Assembly: GCA_021202335.1 (NCBI GenBank)
Contig: JAJQDE010000046.1
Location: 1-44,898 of the forward strand
Reading direction: 5' to 3'
DNA length: 44,898 nt
DNA from: Lachnospiraceae bacterium
GTDB lineage: Bacteria; Bacillota; Clostridia; Lachnospirales; Lachnospiraceae
The number at the start of each line of letters is the position of its first letter. The stretch's first letter is position 1. The notes beneath the pieces were generated by a model. It saw only the letters and a program-made list of their open reading frames with translations. It was not told the DNA's origin and searched no databases. Below are positions 24,478 to 33,749 of this stretch, piece after piece. The position numbers were made by a program, and so were the translations under genes.

Positions 24478-25539
24478 ATGAGAACACAGATTATGGCTCT
24501 GACAGGAGGCAAAAATCAGGGAGATGTGTCCGCAATGCTGGCGCAGGCGGGCAGGATTATTAAGGACGGCGGGCTTGTCGCATTTCCAACGGAAACGGTT
24601 TACGGGCTTGGCGGGGATGCTTTAAACATGGAGTCATCAAGGAAAATATATGAGGCAAAGGGACGCCCGAGCGATAATCCGCTGATTGTGCATATTGCGG
24701 ATATGGAGCATTTTGAAAAAATAGTAAGTAAGGTGCCCGAAAAGGCGAGGAAGCTTGCGGAGGCTTTTTGGCCGGGACCGCTTACGATGATTATGGAGAA
24801 GGCTCCGATTGTGCCATACCGGACTACGGGCGGGCTTGATACGGTGGCGGTAAGAATGCCGGGGCATCCGATTGCGCTTGCATTTATAAAGGAAGCGGGC
24901 GGATATGTGGCGGCGCCGAGCGCGAACCTGTCGGGAAAACCCAGTCCCACCACGGCAAAATATGTGATACAGGACATGGACGGCAGGATTGACATGATTT
25001 TGGATGCGGACTCTGGTGAAACGATAGGGATAGAGTCCACTATCGTTGATTTGACGGGCGAAACGCCGATGATATTGCGCCCCGGCTTTATCACACGGGA
25101 AATGATTTCCGCGGTGGTCGGAAAAACGGATATTGACGCTGCGGTTTTTGACGACGCGTCAAAGCAGCCGCCCAAAGCGCCGGGAATGAAGTACAGGCAC
25201 TATGCGCCGCAGGGCGAGCTGGTGATTGTCGAGGGCGAGCCGGGGAAGGTGGCAAGCTATATCAACGCGCAGACGGCGGCTCATGCAAGGAATGGCGAGC
25301 GGACAGGCGTAATCGGCACATCGGAAATGATAGAAAAATACAGGGCGGACAGCATCAAGGATGCGGGCAGCCGAAGCGATATTGTTTCCGCGGGCAGCAG
25401 GATCTATACGTTTTTGCGCGAGTTTGACGACGAGCAGATTGATTTTATCTATTCGGAGTCCTTTGAGTCGACAGGAGTGGGACAGGCAATCATGAACCGT
25501 CTTTTAAAGGCGGCGGGACACAGGTGCGTACAGGTTTAG
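24478..25539 (+). CDS. tsaC: Sua5/YciO/YrdC threonylcarbamoyl-AMP synthase
   Basis: About 353 residues: an N-terminal YrdC domain (GGLVAFPTETVYGLGGDALN, KAKGRPSDNPLIVH, APSANLSGKPSPT) followed by a C-terminal Sua5 domain (SPTTAKYVI to the end, GMKYRHYAPQGELV). It makes threonylcarbamoyl-AMP for the t6A tRNA modification. Length fits the two-domain Sua5 form. The start at 24478 (MRTQ) is taken over the earlier frame from 24376, which runs through the repeat element. Followed by rpiB and upp, a common order. Confidence 0.93.
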   Translation: MRTQIMALTGGKNQGDVSAMLAQAGRIIKDGGLVAFPTETVYGLGGDALNMESSRKIYEAKGRPSDNPLIVHIADMEHFEKIVSKVPEKARKLAEAFWPGPLTMIMEKAPIVPYRTTGGLDTVAVRMPGHPIALAFIKEAGGYVAAPSANLSGKPSPTTAKYVIQDMDGRIDMILDADSGETIGIESTIVDLTGETPMILRPGFITREMISAVVGKTDIDAAVFDDASKQPPKAPGMKYRHYAPQGELVIVEGEPGKVASYINAQTAAHARNGERTGVIGTSEMIEKYRADSIKDAGSRSDIVSAGSRIYTFLREFDDEQIDFIYSESFESTGVGQAIMNRLLKAAGHRCVQV

Positions 25540-25562
25540 TGTTTTATATTGGGAGGATTAAT

Positions 25563-26003
25563 ATGATAGCATTAGGAAGCGACCACGGCGGATTGGAGCT
25601 TAAAAAAAAGATTATCAGGTATCTTGAGGAAAAGAATATTGAATATAAGGATTTTGGCTGCTATGATGAAAGCTCCTGCGATTATCCCGTGTTTGGAAAG
25701 GCAGCGGCAAAGGCAGTGGCAAGCGGAGAGTGCGAGAAGGGAATCGTATTCTGCACGACAGGCATCGGTATTTCCATAGCCGCAAACAAGGTAAAGGGAA
25801 TACGCTGCGCGTTGTGCAGCGACACGCTTTCCGCAAAGATGACCAGGCTGCACAATGACGCCAACATGCTTGCGCTGGGCGGCGGTTATATCGGAGAAAA
25901 TCTTGCAATTGATATTGTGGAAACATTTTTAAACACTGAATTTTCAAACGAGGAAAAACACAAAAGGCGTATTTCCTTATTGGAAAAGAATATGGGGGAT
26001 TAA
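25563..26003 (+). CDS. rpiB: Ribose-5-phosphate isomerase B
   Basis: 146 residues interconverting ribose 5-phosphate and ribulose 5-phosphate. Start [14 protein letters not shown] with D7-H8, the cysteine in [12 protein letters not shown] (C64) that opens the ring, and [14 protein letters not shown] near residue 95. Start 25563 has GGGAGG upstream. Cotranscribed with upp (2 bases apart). Confidence 0.96.
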   Translation: MIALGSDHGGLELKKKIIRYLEEKNIEYKDFGCYDESSCDYPVFGKAAAKAVASGECEKGIVFCTTGIGISIAANKVKGIRCALCSDTLSAKMTRLHNDANMLALGGGYIGENLAIDIVETFLNTEFSNEEKHKRRISLLEKNMGD

Positions 26004-26004
26004 T

Positions 26005-26634
26005 ATGGCAAAGATAGTGGTGATGGATCATCCGTTGATTCAGCATAAAATCGGAATGATAAGACGTATTGAAACGGGCACGAAGGATTTCAGACAGACA
26101 ATCGGAGAGATTGCAAATCTTATCTGCTATGAGGCGACAAGGGATTTGAAGCTTGCGGATGTGGACATTGAAACGCCGATATGCAGGACGACGGTTAAGC
26201 AGCTTGCGGGCAAGAAGCTTGCGGTCGTGCCGATTTTGCGGGCGGGGCTTGGCATGGTGGACGGCATGCTGCAGCTTATTCCCACGGCGAAGGTAGGGCA
26301 TATCGGGCTTTACAGGGATCCTAAAACCTTGGAGCCTGTGGAGTATTACTGCAAGCTGCCCGAGGACTGCGACCAAAGGGAGGTCTTTGTGGTTGACCCC
26401 ATGCTCGCAACAGGCGGTTCCTCATCGGCGGCGATTAAAATGCTTAAGGATAAGGGCTGTAAAAGTATTCATTTTATGTGCATTATCGCGGCGCCTGAGG
26501 GTGTAGAGCGTATGAAACGCGAGCATCCCGACGTGGATATTTATATTGGTGCGATGGACGAAAGGCTTAATGACCATGGCTATATAGTGCCGGGGCTTGG
26601 TGATGCGGGCGATAGGATTTTCGGTACAAAGTAA
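26005..26634 (+). CDS. upp: Uracil phosphoribosyltransferase
   Basis: 209 residues making UMP from uracil and PRPP. Family motifs: [30 protein letters not shown], the PRPP loop [16 protein letters not shown], and the C-terminal [17 protein letters not shown]. Standard length. Starts 2 bases after rpiB. Confidence 0.98.
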   Translation: MAKIVVMDHPLIQHKIGMIRRIETGTKDFRQTIGEIANLICYEATRDLKLADVDIETPICRTTVKQLAGKKLAVVPILRAGLGMVDGMLQLIPTAKVGHIGLYRDPKTLEPVEYYCKLPEDCDQREVFVVDPMLATGGSSSAAIKMLKDKGCKSIHFMCIIAAPEGVERMKREHPDVDIYIGAMDERLNDHGYIVPGLGDAGDRIFGTK

Positions 26635-26661
26635 TGCGGCTTTGTAATAATGAGGATTAAA

Positions 26662-27834
26662 ATGAAAAAAAGGACATGGAAGCGTTTGGCGGAGCTGCTC
26701 ATGGCGGCAATCCTTGCGACGGTATTTGCAGCCGCCCGGCCTGTGCCTGCACGCGCGGAAACGACGCTGGAGCGATTACAGCGCGCAAAAGAGGAAAAGG
26801 AAAAAACAGAGGAGCAGAAGGAGAACGCACAGGACGCGAAAAACTCGCTGCAGATAACCCAAAATTCTCTGCTGGGAGAGCTGAGCGCGCTCAATGACAG
26901 CCTTGCGCAGGTGTCCGCAAACCTCGAAGCAATAGAATCCGATATAGAGGCAAAGGAAACGGAAATAGCGCAGGCTCAGGAGGAGCTTGAAAAGGCGCAG
27001 CAGACGGAGCAGGAGCAGTATGAAAACATGAAGCTGCGCATTAAGTCGATGTATGAGAACGGGGAAAGCCTTACTTATATAAACTCCCTTCTGACCGCGC
27101 GCAGCTTTGCTGACTTTCTGAATAAAAGCGATTATATTGAGAGGGTAAATCAATACGACCGCAGGATGCTTAAGCAGTATGAGGAGAGCCGCATGGAGGT
27201 GGAAGCTCTTCAGGCAAGCCTCGAGGAGGAGCTTGAGGAGCTTCAGACTCTTCAGGATGAAGTGACCGATGAGCAAAGCAAGGTGTCGCAGCTTGTGAGC
27301 CAAACCTCAAAAAACGTGGCAAGCTACAGCGACCAGATTGCCGATGCGGAGGAAACGATTGACGCTTTGGAGTCCATGATAAATGAGCAGGAGGAGGATA
27401 TCGCGGCGCTGCAAAAGCAGTATGAGCAGGAGCTTGCACAGTCGAGGCTGGCGGCACAGTCGAGCTGGCGGGATATATCAGAGGTTACTTTTGAGGAAGG
27501 AGACAGAATGCTTTTGGCAAACCTCATATACTGTGAGGCGGGGTCAGAGCCGTACAGCGGTCAGCTTGCAGTCGGCGCAGTGGTGATAAACAGGGTCCTC
27601 AGCTCCCGATATCCCAACACGGTAGTCGGGGTGATTTATCAGAGCAAGCAGTTTTCGCCCGTAAACGACGGTCATCTTGCGCTTGCGCTTGCCTCGGATA
27701 AGGCTACCGCAAGCTGCTATCAGGCGGCTGATGAAGCAATGCAGGGCGTTACGAATGTGGGACAATGCGTGTACTTTAGGACTCCCATAGCGGGAATTAC
27801 GGGTATAACAATAGGCGGACATGTCTTTTATTAA
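26662..27834 (+). CDS. Secreted coiled-coil peptidoglycan hydrolase (SleB/CwlJ-type domain)
   Basis: About 390 residues. An N-terminal signal (LLMAAILATVFAAARPVPARA) leads to a long coiled coil of the PcsB type, rich in Glu, Gln and Lys, to about residue 265, then a SleB/CwlJ-type cell-wall hydrolase domain: GDRMLLANLIYCEAGSEPY (Glu in the CEAG motif is the likely catalytic base), GAVVINRVLSSRYPN, and VYFRTPIAG. The coiled coil plausibly links it to a partner at the membrane. Start 26662 has TGAGGAT upstream. Found 27 bases after upp but with its own leader. Confidence 0.87.
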   Translation: MKKRTWKRLAELLMAAILATVFAAARPVPARAETTLERLQRAKEEKEKTEEQKENAQDAKNSLQITQNSLLGELSALNDSLAQVSANLEAIESDIEAKETEIAQAQEELEKAQQTEQEQYENMKLRIKSMYENGESLTYINSLLTARSFADFLNKSDYIERVNQYDRRMLKQYEESRMEVEALQASLEEELEELQTLQDEVTDEQSKVSQLVSQTSKNVASYSDQIADAEETIDALESMINEQEEDIAALQKQYEQELAQSRLAAQSSWRDISEVTFEEGDRMLLANLIYCEAGSEPYSGQLAVGAVVINRVLSSRYPNTVVGVIYQSKQFSPVNDGHLALALASDKATASCYQAADEAMQGVTNVGQCVYFRTPIAGITGITIGGHVFY

Positions 27835-27859
27835 GCCTCAAAAAGGTACCGAAGTACCA

Positions 27860-27884
27860 TTGACATGGCAAACGGGCGTATAGT
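27860..27884 (+). promoter_or_regulatory. Possible promoter of the FHA-phosphatase-kinase genes
   Basis: TTGACA at 27860-27865 with a TATAGT/TACCAT-like -10 14 or 18 bases later; spacing is not ideal. An 11-base direct repeat AGTACCATTGA occurs at 27853 and 27872 and may be the regulator site or chance. Confidence 0.3.
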
Positions 27885-27917
27885 ACCATTGAAAATGCTG
27901 TTGAAATGGGGGTTAGT

Positions 27918-28520
27918 ATGAAAAAATACGAAGTTTCCCCGGTTCCTGATTTGATCATGCAGGACGGTAAGGGCTATAATGTATGGAAGGTATCAGACAG
28001 CGCGGGATTTTATCTTGGCGAAAATATTTGCCGGGAGTCCGCATCGGAGCTGCTGGACAGCATCGTTGCCAAATGCAGCGCGCTTAAGGAGCAGATAAAG
28101 GCAGGGAAGCTTGCGGACAGTGACGAGGGAGCGCATGACGGCGCAGCCACGGATATTTTCGATGAGCTTAAAAAAGAAGCGGACGAGAGCCTGGAGCTAA
28201 AGAACGGCACCCGTTCGCTTGAGGAAAAGCTGCCGTATCTGATAAGAAAGCGCACGGGCGAGAAGATTGTGATAGACAGAAACATTTTTAAGCTGGGCAA
28301 GGACGCGGGTTATGTGGATTACTTTGTGGACGATAATCCTACGATAAGCAGAAGCCATGCGGACATTATACGCAAGAGCGACGCGTTTTATGTAAAAGAT
28401 AAAGGCTCGCTGAACCATACCTTTGTTGACGGGAGAAAGCTTGAACCGGAAAAAGCGGTAAAGCTTGAGCCGGGAAGCCTTCTGCAGCTTTCTGATGAAG
28501 TGTTTGAGTTCTTATTATAA
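27918..28520 (+). CDS. FHA-domain protein
   Basis: About 200 residues with a C-terminal FHA (phosphothreonine-recognising) domain at about 120-200: GKDAGYVDYFVDDNPTISRSHADI with the conserved Ser-Arg-Ser-His, and NHTFVDGRKL. The N-terminal half has no recognised domain. It precedes the PP2C phosphatase and Ser/Thr kinase genes, the usual FHA-PP2C-kinase grouping, so it likely reads the phosphorylated state set by these two. Start 27918 has GGGGGTTAG upstream. Confidence 0.9.
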   Translation: MKKYEVSPVPDLIMQDGKGYNVWKVSDSAGFYLGENICRESASELLDSIVAKCSALKEQIKAGKLADSDEGAHDGAATDIFDELKKEADESLELKNGTRSLEEKLPYLIRKRTGEKIVIDRNIFKLGKDAGYVDYFVDDNPTISRSHADIIRKSDAFYVKDKGSLNHTFVDGRKLEPEKAVKLEPGSLLQLSDEVFEFLL

Positions 28521-28539
28521 TAAGGAAGGTCAGGTTGCA

Positions 28540-29361
28540 ATGGAATGGCATTATACAGTGGCGGCGCAGACTGATGCGGGAATTGCAAAAAGCGTAAATC
28601 AGGACAGCTTAACGGTTAAGGTTGCGAATATGCCTTACGGGGAGGCGGCGATGGCGGTGCTGTGCGACGGCATGGGCGGACTTGAGCAGGGGGAGGTTGC
28701 AAGCGCGGTGGTCGTGCGCGCGTATGAACAATGGTTTTTGAAGGAGCTTCCTTTGGCAATAAGCAGGAGCGGCGGCAGTCCGGCGCCTTCCCTGATTGAG
28801 AAAAGCTGGGCGAAAATAGCAAACGACTGTAACGAGCGTCTGCTCGATTACGGCAGGGATCGCAAAACCACTATGGGGACTACGCTTACGGCGCTGCTTT
28901 TGTTTGAGGGCAGCTATTATATAGAGCATGTGGGCGACTGCAGAGCATACCGGATGTCGGATTCCCTGATGGAAAGACTGACTCAGGATCAGACCTACGT
29001 CGCGCGCGAGGTGGCGCTGGGGCATATGACGCCGGAGCAGGCAAAAAATGATTCCAGAAGAAATGTCCTTTTGCAGTGCATCGGAACGGTGAAACATGTA
29101 GAGCCGGATTTTATCTGTGGAGAATACCGGGCGGGCGACAGCTTTCTGCTCTGCTCAGACGGCTTCAGGCATGAGCTTTCGGAGCGCGAGATGTATGATT
29201 ATTGTCATTTGGCGGTTTGCGACATGGACTGGAGCGTGTCATGCAGACAGGAAAATTCGCGCGTGATGGCAGGACAGCTCAGGTATTTGATTGAGCAGAA
29301 TAAGGCACGCATGGAAAAAGATAATATCTCCGCTGTTTTTCTGAAGGCGGCGGGAAATTGA
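28540..29361 (+). CDS. PP2C-family serine/threonine phosphatase
   Basis: 273 residues with the PP2C metal motifs: NQDS (D22), CDGMGG (D43, G44), GTTLTALLL, HVGDCRAY, LLCSDGFRHEL, and KDNISAVFL (D near the end). Counterpart of the kinase encoded 28 bases downstream. Start 28540 (MEWHY) has AAGGAAGGT upstream. Probably dephosphorylates kinase targets. Confidence 0.93.
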   Translation: MEWHYTVAAQTDAGIAKSVNQDSLTVKVANMPYGEAAMAVLCDGMGGLEQGEVASAVVVRAYEQWFLKELPLAISRSGGSPAPSLIEKSWAKIANDCNERLLDYGRDRKTTMGTTLTALLLFEGSYYIEHVGDCRAYRMSDSLMERLTQDQTYVAREVALGHMTPEQAKNDSRRNVLLQCIGTVKHVEPDFICGEYRAGDSFLLCSDGFRHELSEREMYDYCHLAVCDMDWSVSCRQENSRVMAGQLRYLIEQNKARMEKDNISAVFLKAAGN

Positions 29362-29388
29362 GTTCGGAATGAAGGGTTAATATGCTTT

Positions 29389-31068
29389 ATGCTGGAAATA
29401 GGCTCTGTTATAGATGCAAAATATAAGGTTTTAAATGAAATCGGTCATGGAGGAATGAGCACGGTCTATCTTGCCATAAATGAAAAGGCAAATAAGCCGT
29501 GGGCAATCAAGGAGGTGCGCAAGTCTGTCGGACGCAGCTTTGATATCCTTAAGCAGAGCCTGATTCTTGAAACGGATATGCTCAAAAAATTAAGTCATAA
29601 AAATCTTCCAAGTATTGTCGATATCATCGATTCTGATGAGAATTTTCTGATTGTTATGGACTATATCGAGGGCAGCACCCTTGAAAAGCTTGTGAACGAG
29701 AACGGCGCATATCCGCAGGAGGATGTGGTGAGCTGGTCAATCCAGCTCTGCGATGTGCTGCAGTATCTCCACACGCAGCCGCGGCCGATTATTTACAGGG
29801 ATATGAAGCCCTCCAATGTGATGCTTAAATCGGACGGCAGCGTTGTGCTGATTGACTTTGGTACGGCGCGTGAATTTAAGGAGCAGAAGGCGGGAGATAC
29901 GGTCTGTCTTGGCACGCAGGGATATGCCGCTCCTGAGCAGTTTGGCGGAAACGGGCAGACAGATGCGCGCACGGACATTTACTGCCTTGGCGCCACAATG
30001 TACCATTTGCTGACGGGGCATAATCCTTCCAAACCGCCATATGAGCTTTATCCGATTACCCGCTGGAATCCCAATCTCTCAAGCGGATTGGAGAAGGTGA
30101 TATTAAAATGTATTCAGAAAAATCCCGATGACAGATATCAGTCCGCGGACGAGTTGCGGTATGCGCTGGAGCATTACAGGGATTTGGAAACCGAAACCCA
30201 GTTGAAAAGCAGACAAAGGCTTGGGAAATTTGCGGCTTCACTTTTTCTGTGCCTTGTCTGCGCCGTGTTTGGGGCGGGGCTTCGGGCGGCGGCAAATGAG
30301 AAGCTGGACGATGAATACATGACTCTGATTGAAACGGCGGGGCGTACGACAGATACGCTTGCTGCGGGGGAGCTGTATATGGATGCCATTGGACTTGACG
30401 CGGCGCGTGCGGAGGCGTATCATGCGTATTATGAACGTGTGGTGGAGGACGGTGTTTTTGATGTGGACGAGGAGGAACTTTTAATCCGCATCAATATGAG
30501 CACGAATGAGTATTTCCGGATATTTGAGAGGGAAAATCCTTTGGAGTATGCGGATTTCTGCTATGAAATAGGCAACGCCTACTGGTATTACTATTCGCAT
30601 GAGGAAAACCGGAAAACACGTGCGCTTGGCTGGTATGAGCCGGCGCTCTCAGGCTTTGAGGGGAATGACAGGCGAAGCCTTGAATACGGCAGATGCAGGC
30701 TTTATGTGGAAATAGGCAGCTTTTACAAAAAAATGATTGCGGCGCAGATTGACGGTACGGACGAAGGAATTTACGGGAGATATTGGAGCAGTCTTTCGGA
30801 GCTTAAGGCATTGAACGACGAGCAGCCTGACAGGGAGCTTATCACGCTTCGCATGTACCGTGAAATAATTACGCGCGTCACGGAATACGCGAGATATTTT
30901 ATGGACGACGGCGTGACTCGGGAGGAAATCGAGGCGATGTTTGAAGGGATAGAGAGCGACATGGCGGAAATGGAGGACGCGGCTGCGCCTGCCGTTCTTG
31001 AGGAAATTGATAAAATCCGGACATTAAGGACGCTCGCTGATAAGATTGTCCGCTCAACATATAAATAA
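29389..31068 (+). CDS. Membrane serine/threonine protein kinase (Hanks type)
   Basis: 559 residues. Kinase domain at about 1-270: glycine loop IGHGGMSTVYLA, K41 in AIKEV, catalytic loop YRDMKPSN (D138, with Tyr in place of the usual His), DFG at 156-158, and the APEQFGG substrate region. A membrane segment (about 282-304) then an extracytoplasmic region of helical, TPR-like repeats, without PASTA domains. This suggests an unusual sensing domain, not the wall-fragment PASTA type. Closely following FHA and PP2C genes. Confidence 0.92.
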   Translation: MLEIGSVIDAKYKVLNEIGHGGMSTVYLAINEKANKPWAIKEVRKSVGRSFDILKQSLILETDMLKKLSHKNLPSIVDIIDSDENFLIVMDYIEGSTLEKLVNENGAYPQEDVVSWSIQLCDVLQYLHTQPRPIIYRDMKPSNVMLKSDGSVVLIDFGTAREFKEQKAGDTVCLGTQGYAAPEQFGGNGQTDARTDIYCLGATMYHLLTGHNPSKPPYELYPITRWNPNLSSGLEKVILKCIQKNPDDRYQSADELRYALEHYRDLETETQLKSRQRLGKFAASLFLCLVCAVFGAGLRAAANEKLDDEYMTLIETAGRTTDTLAAGELYMDAIGLDAARAEAYHAYYERVVEDGVFDVDEEELLIRINMSTNEYFRIFERENPLEYADFCYEIGNAYWYYYSHEENRKTRALGWYEPALSGFEGNDRRSLEYGRCRLYVEIGSFYKKMIAAQIDGTDEGIYGRYWSSLSELKALNDEQPDRELITLRMYREIITRVTEYARYFMDDGVTREEIEAMFEGIESDMAEMEDAAAPAVLEEIDKIRTLRTLADKIVRSTYK

Positions 31069-31085
31069 AGCAGTGGGGATTATTT

Positions 31086-31376
31086 ATGAGTGTAATACAA
31101 ATGACATATGTGTCATATTTTTTTATGATACTGTCCGGCGTGTTTGGGGCGGTGTCAGTAATCATGTATTTTGCATTTGATATCAGACGGTGCAGGCAGA
31201 TTGTCAGGGGCGGAAGGTTTCCGAAAACCATGAGTCCGGAAAACGGCGGGGCGTCCGGGCAGGCTGCGGCGACGGAAAGGCTTGAAGCATGTGAGCCCAC
31301 AGTGCCGCTTGAGCCGGATAAGACGACGCTTTTGGAAAATGTCAGTCTTATTCAGGATATCACGCCGGCGCGGTAA
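31086..31376 (+). CDS. Small single-span membrane protein with a threonine-containing tail
   Basis: 96 residues: a membrane segment (about 8-31), a short basic patch RRCRQIVRGGR, and a cytoplasmic or external tail with VPLEPDKTTLLENVSL (T80, T81) near the C terminus. It matches no family I know. Position right after the kinase and the nearby FHA protein makes it a candidate substrate or scaffold. A GTGGGGAT ribosome binding site is about 6 bases before the ATG. Confidence 0.72.
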   Translation: MSVIQMTYVSYFFMILSGVFGAVSVIMYFAFDIRRCRQIVRGGRFPKTMSPENGGASGQAAATERLEACEPTVPLEPDKTTLLENVSLIQDITPAR

Positions 31377-31418
31377 AACGGGCTGTCTGCGGCCCCGGAG
31401 AGGAATGGAGGATTGGCG

Positions 31419-32069
31419 TTGAAAATAAAATTAAAAATTCTGCTGCTTGCGGCGGCGCTGTGCGCCCTGACTGAGGCGTGCGGCGCAAAGCTTGACGCGC
31501 AGGGCTATTTGCAGGCAATGTTGGATCTGTCATATAAAAATGAAGCGGAAGCCTATGTCGATATGGGACTGGGGACACAGGAGGAGGCAGCCGCCCTGTA
31601 TGAGCGTGGAATCGACTCTGAGATGTCTTATTTTAAGGAAACGCTTAGTCTGTCGGAGGAGCAGGAGAGCGAATTTCGCGGGCTTTTCGAGGAGCTGTAT
31701 AAAAAGGCGTCGTATACGGTGGGAGAGGAGCAGAAGCAGGAGGACGGCTCTTACATCGTACAGATTGCATATCGGCGCATGAGAGTCTTTGAGCCTGCCA
31801 TCAGCGCTTATTACGAAGGCATAGCAGCGCTTCCGGAAAAATGGGAGGCGCAGGAGGAAACGCCCACGCAGGAGGAGATGCTTGCGGATATGGTGGAGAT
31901 TTTGTGCGATGCTCTGCGTAAGAGCATTGAGAATGCCGAGTATGATGAGGAGGAAACGCTCACAATAGCAATAGAGCTTGCAGGCAATGTCTATACGCCA
32001 AACAGCGACGATGTGGCGGCGCTCGAGCAGGCGTTGTTTGACTCGGATTACAGCGGAAGTGCCAAATGA
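31419..32069 (+). CDS. Putative lipoprotein, unknown function
   Basis: About 216 residues from a TTG start with GGAGG 7 bases upstream. The N terminus has a signal segment ending in LTEAC (C21 as lipidation site; the residues before it fit the consensus only loosely). The rest is helical, Glu-rich and without a family I can name with confidence; such helical lipoproteins are common in Lachnospiraceae. It lies between the kinase cluster and an ABC transporter; it is not clearly a metal-binding solute protein. Confidence 0.7.
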   Translation: MKIKLKILLLAAALCALTEACGAKLDAQGYLQAMLDLSYKNEAEAYVDMGLGTQEEAAALYERGIDSEMSYFKETLSLSEEQESEFRGLFEELYKKASYTVGEEQKQEDGSYIVQIAYRRMRVFEPAISAYYEGIAALPEKWEAQEETPTQEEMLADMVEILCDALRKSIENAEYDEEETLTIAIELAGNVYTPNSDDVAALEQALFDSDYSGSAK

Positions 32070-32119
32070 GGTATTGCGGGGGCGCGGATATGCCGTGCGT
32101 GCGGCGGAAGGGAGAGGTC

Positions 32120-32821
32120 ATGTCTTACATCAAATGCGAGGGGCTGGCGCTCGGCTATGAGGGTGTTTCGGTAGCGCGGGATATCAGCTTTGAGGTGAAT
32201 GAGGGAGATTATCTGTGCATACTTGGCGAAAACGGCGCGGGAAAAAGCACGCTTATGAAAACGCTTTTGGGCTTAAATCCGCTGATGGGAGGCAAAATCA
32301 CGTTTGGAGAAGGTCTTGAGCGATACGGCATAGGCTGGCTTCCGCAGCAGACCTTCGTGCAGAGGGATTTTCCGGCGTCCGTGTGGGAAATCGTGCTTTC
32401 GGGAACGCTTCCTAAGTGTAGGGGGCGGGCTTTTTTTGGCGCTGCGGAAAAGCAGTTGGCTGCGGAAAACCTAAAGCGGATGGATATTTGGGAGCTGAGA
32501 AGGAAGTGCTACCGCAATCTTTCCGGCGGGCAGCAGCAGAAGGTGCTGCTTGCAAGAGCGCTTTGCGCCTCATCAAGGCTTTTGGTGTTGGACGAGCCTG
32601 TGACGGGGTTGGACCCGAAGGCGACTGCGGAATTTTATCAGTTGCTAAAGACTCTGAATGAGGAGGGACTTACCATTATCATGGTCAGCCATGATATTCA
32701 CGCTGCAGTGCGCTATGCAAGCCATGTGCTGCATATTGAGAGGGAGCAGTCGTTTTTCGGGACTGCGGAAGAATACGCCCAAAGCGATTTTTGGAAGGAA
32801 ATTGGGGGTGCGATAAAATGA
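32120..32821 (+). CDS. ABC transporter ATP-binding protein, zinc/manganese type
   Basis: 233 residues of the ZnuC/MntB type: Walker A GENGAGKST (K42), signature LSGGQQQKVLLARAL, Walker B RLLVLDEP, D-loop, and H-loop MVSHDIHAA. The N terminus of the longer frame is dropped because GGGAGAGG precedes ATG 32120. Its stop overlaps the start of the permease (ATGA), so the two are translationally coupled. Energises the permease at 32818. Confidence 0.92.
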   Translation: MSYIKCEGLALGYEGVSVARDISFEVNEGDYLCILGENGAGKSTLMKTLLGLNPLMGGKITFGEGLERYGIGWLPQQTFVQRDFPASVWEIVLSGTLPKCRGRAFFGAAEKQLAAENLKRMDIWELRRKCYRNLSGGQQQKVLLARALCASSRLLVLDEPVTGLDPKATAEFYQLLKTLNEEGLTIIMVSHDIHAAVRYASHVLHIEREQSFFGTAEEYAQSDFWKEIGGAIK

Positions 32822-33672
32822 CACAAGTGTCGGAAATGGTAAGTACACTGCAGTTTTATCTTTCATATCCGTTTGTACGCTACGCTCTTATCGTAGGCAC
32901 GCTTAGCGCGCTATGCGCGTCCCTGCTTGGCGTGACGCTTGTGCTCAAGCGGTTTTCGTATATCGGCGACGGACTTTCGCATGTGGCGTTTGGCGCGCTT
33001 GCGATTGCCACTATCTTTGATTTGACAAACACCTCCGTCATTGTCATGCCGGTGACAATTGCGGCGGCCGTGCTGATACTTAGGACAGGGCAAAATCCGA
33101 AGATAAACGGGGATGCGGCAATCGAAATGCTTTCCGTAGGCTCGCTGGCGATAGGGTATTTGGTGATGCACCTTTTTTCGACATCGGCAAATATCTCGGG
33201 AGATGTGTGCAGCACGCTTTTCGGATCAACCTCGATTTTGACGCTTACACGGGCGCAGGTGTGGGTTTTTGCAATTATGTCAGTGGCCGTGGTGCTTCTC
33301 TTTGAGCTGCTGTATAATCGCATTTTTGCCGTTACCTTTGATGAAAGCTTTGCGAAGGCGGCAGGCATCAGGACAAATGTCTATAATCTGCTGATTGCGG
33401 TGATTACTGCGGTCATTATCGTGCTTTCGATGAACCTTGTCGGCTCGCTTATGACCTCGGCGCTTTTGGTTTTCCCTGCGCTATCGGCGATGCGCGTTAT
33501 GGAAACCTTTAAGGGCGTGGTAATATTTTCGGCGGTGATTGCCGTGCTCTGCGCCTTTTTTGGGATTATACTCTCCATTCTTTTCTCAACGCCTGTCGGT
33601 TCTACGATTGTGGCTATGAATATTGCGGCGTTTTGCATCAATTATGTTATCGGGAAGCTCAGAAGGGGGTAG
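32818..33672 (+). CDS. ABC transporter permease, zinc/manganese type
   Basis: 284 residues with about 8 membrane segments, fitting the ZnuB/MntC-type family: GTLSALCASLLGVTLVLKRFSYIGDGLSHVAFG is the conserved region, followed by a run of hydrophobic segments and VGSLMTSALLVFPALSA. The substrate metal cannot be told. No substrate-binding protein gene is adjacent; the lipoprotein upstream is not an obvious one, so a binding protein must lie elsewhere if present. Regulator site not seen. Confidence 0.9.
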   Translation: MTQVSEMVSTLQFYLSYPFVRYALIVGTLSALCASLLGVTLVLKRFSYIGDGLSHVAFGALAIATIFDLTNTSVIVMPVTIAAAVLILRTGQNPKINGDAAIEMLSVGSLAIGYLVMHLFSTSANISGDVCSTLFGSTSILTLTRAQVWVFAIMSVAVVLLFELLYNRIFAVTFDESFAKAAGIRTNVYNLLIAVITAVIIVLSMNLVGSLMTSALLVFPALSAMRVMETFKGVVIFSAVIAVLCAFFGIILSILFSTPVGSTIVAMNIAAFCINYVIGKLRRG

Positions 33673-33749
33673 AAAAAAGCCATACTCCGCATGAAAAATT
33701 TCCTGACCGCATATATATTTGTGAGGCTGTTTATCGCAGGTGTGATTGT

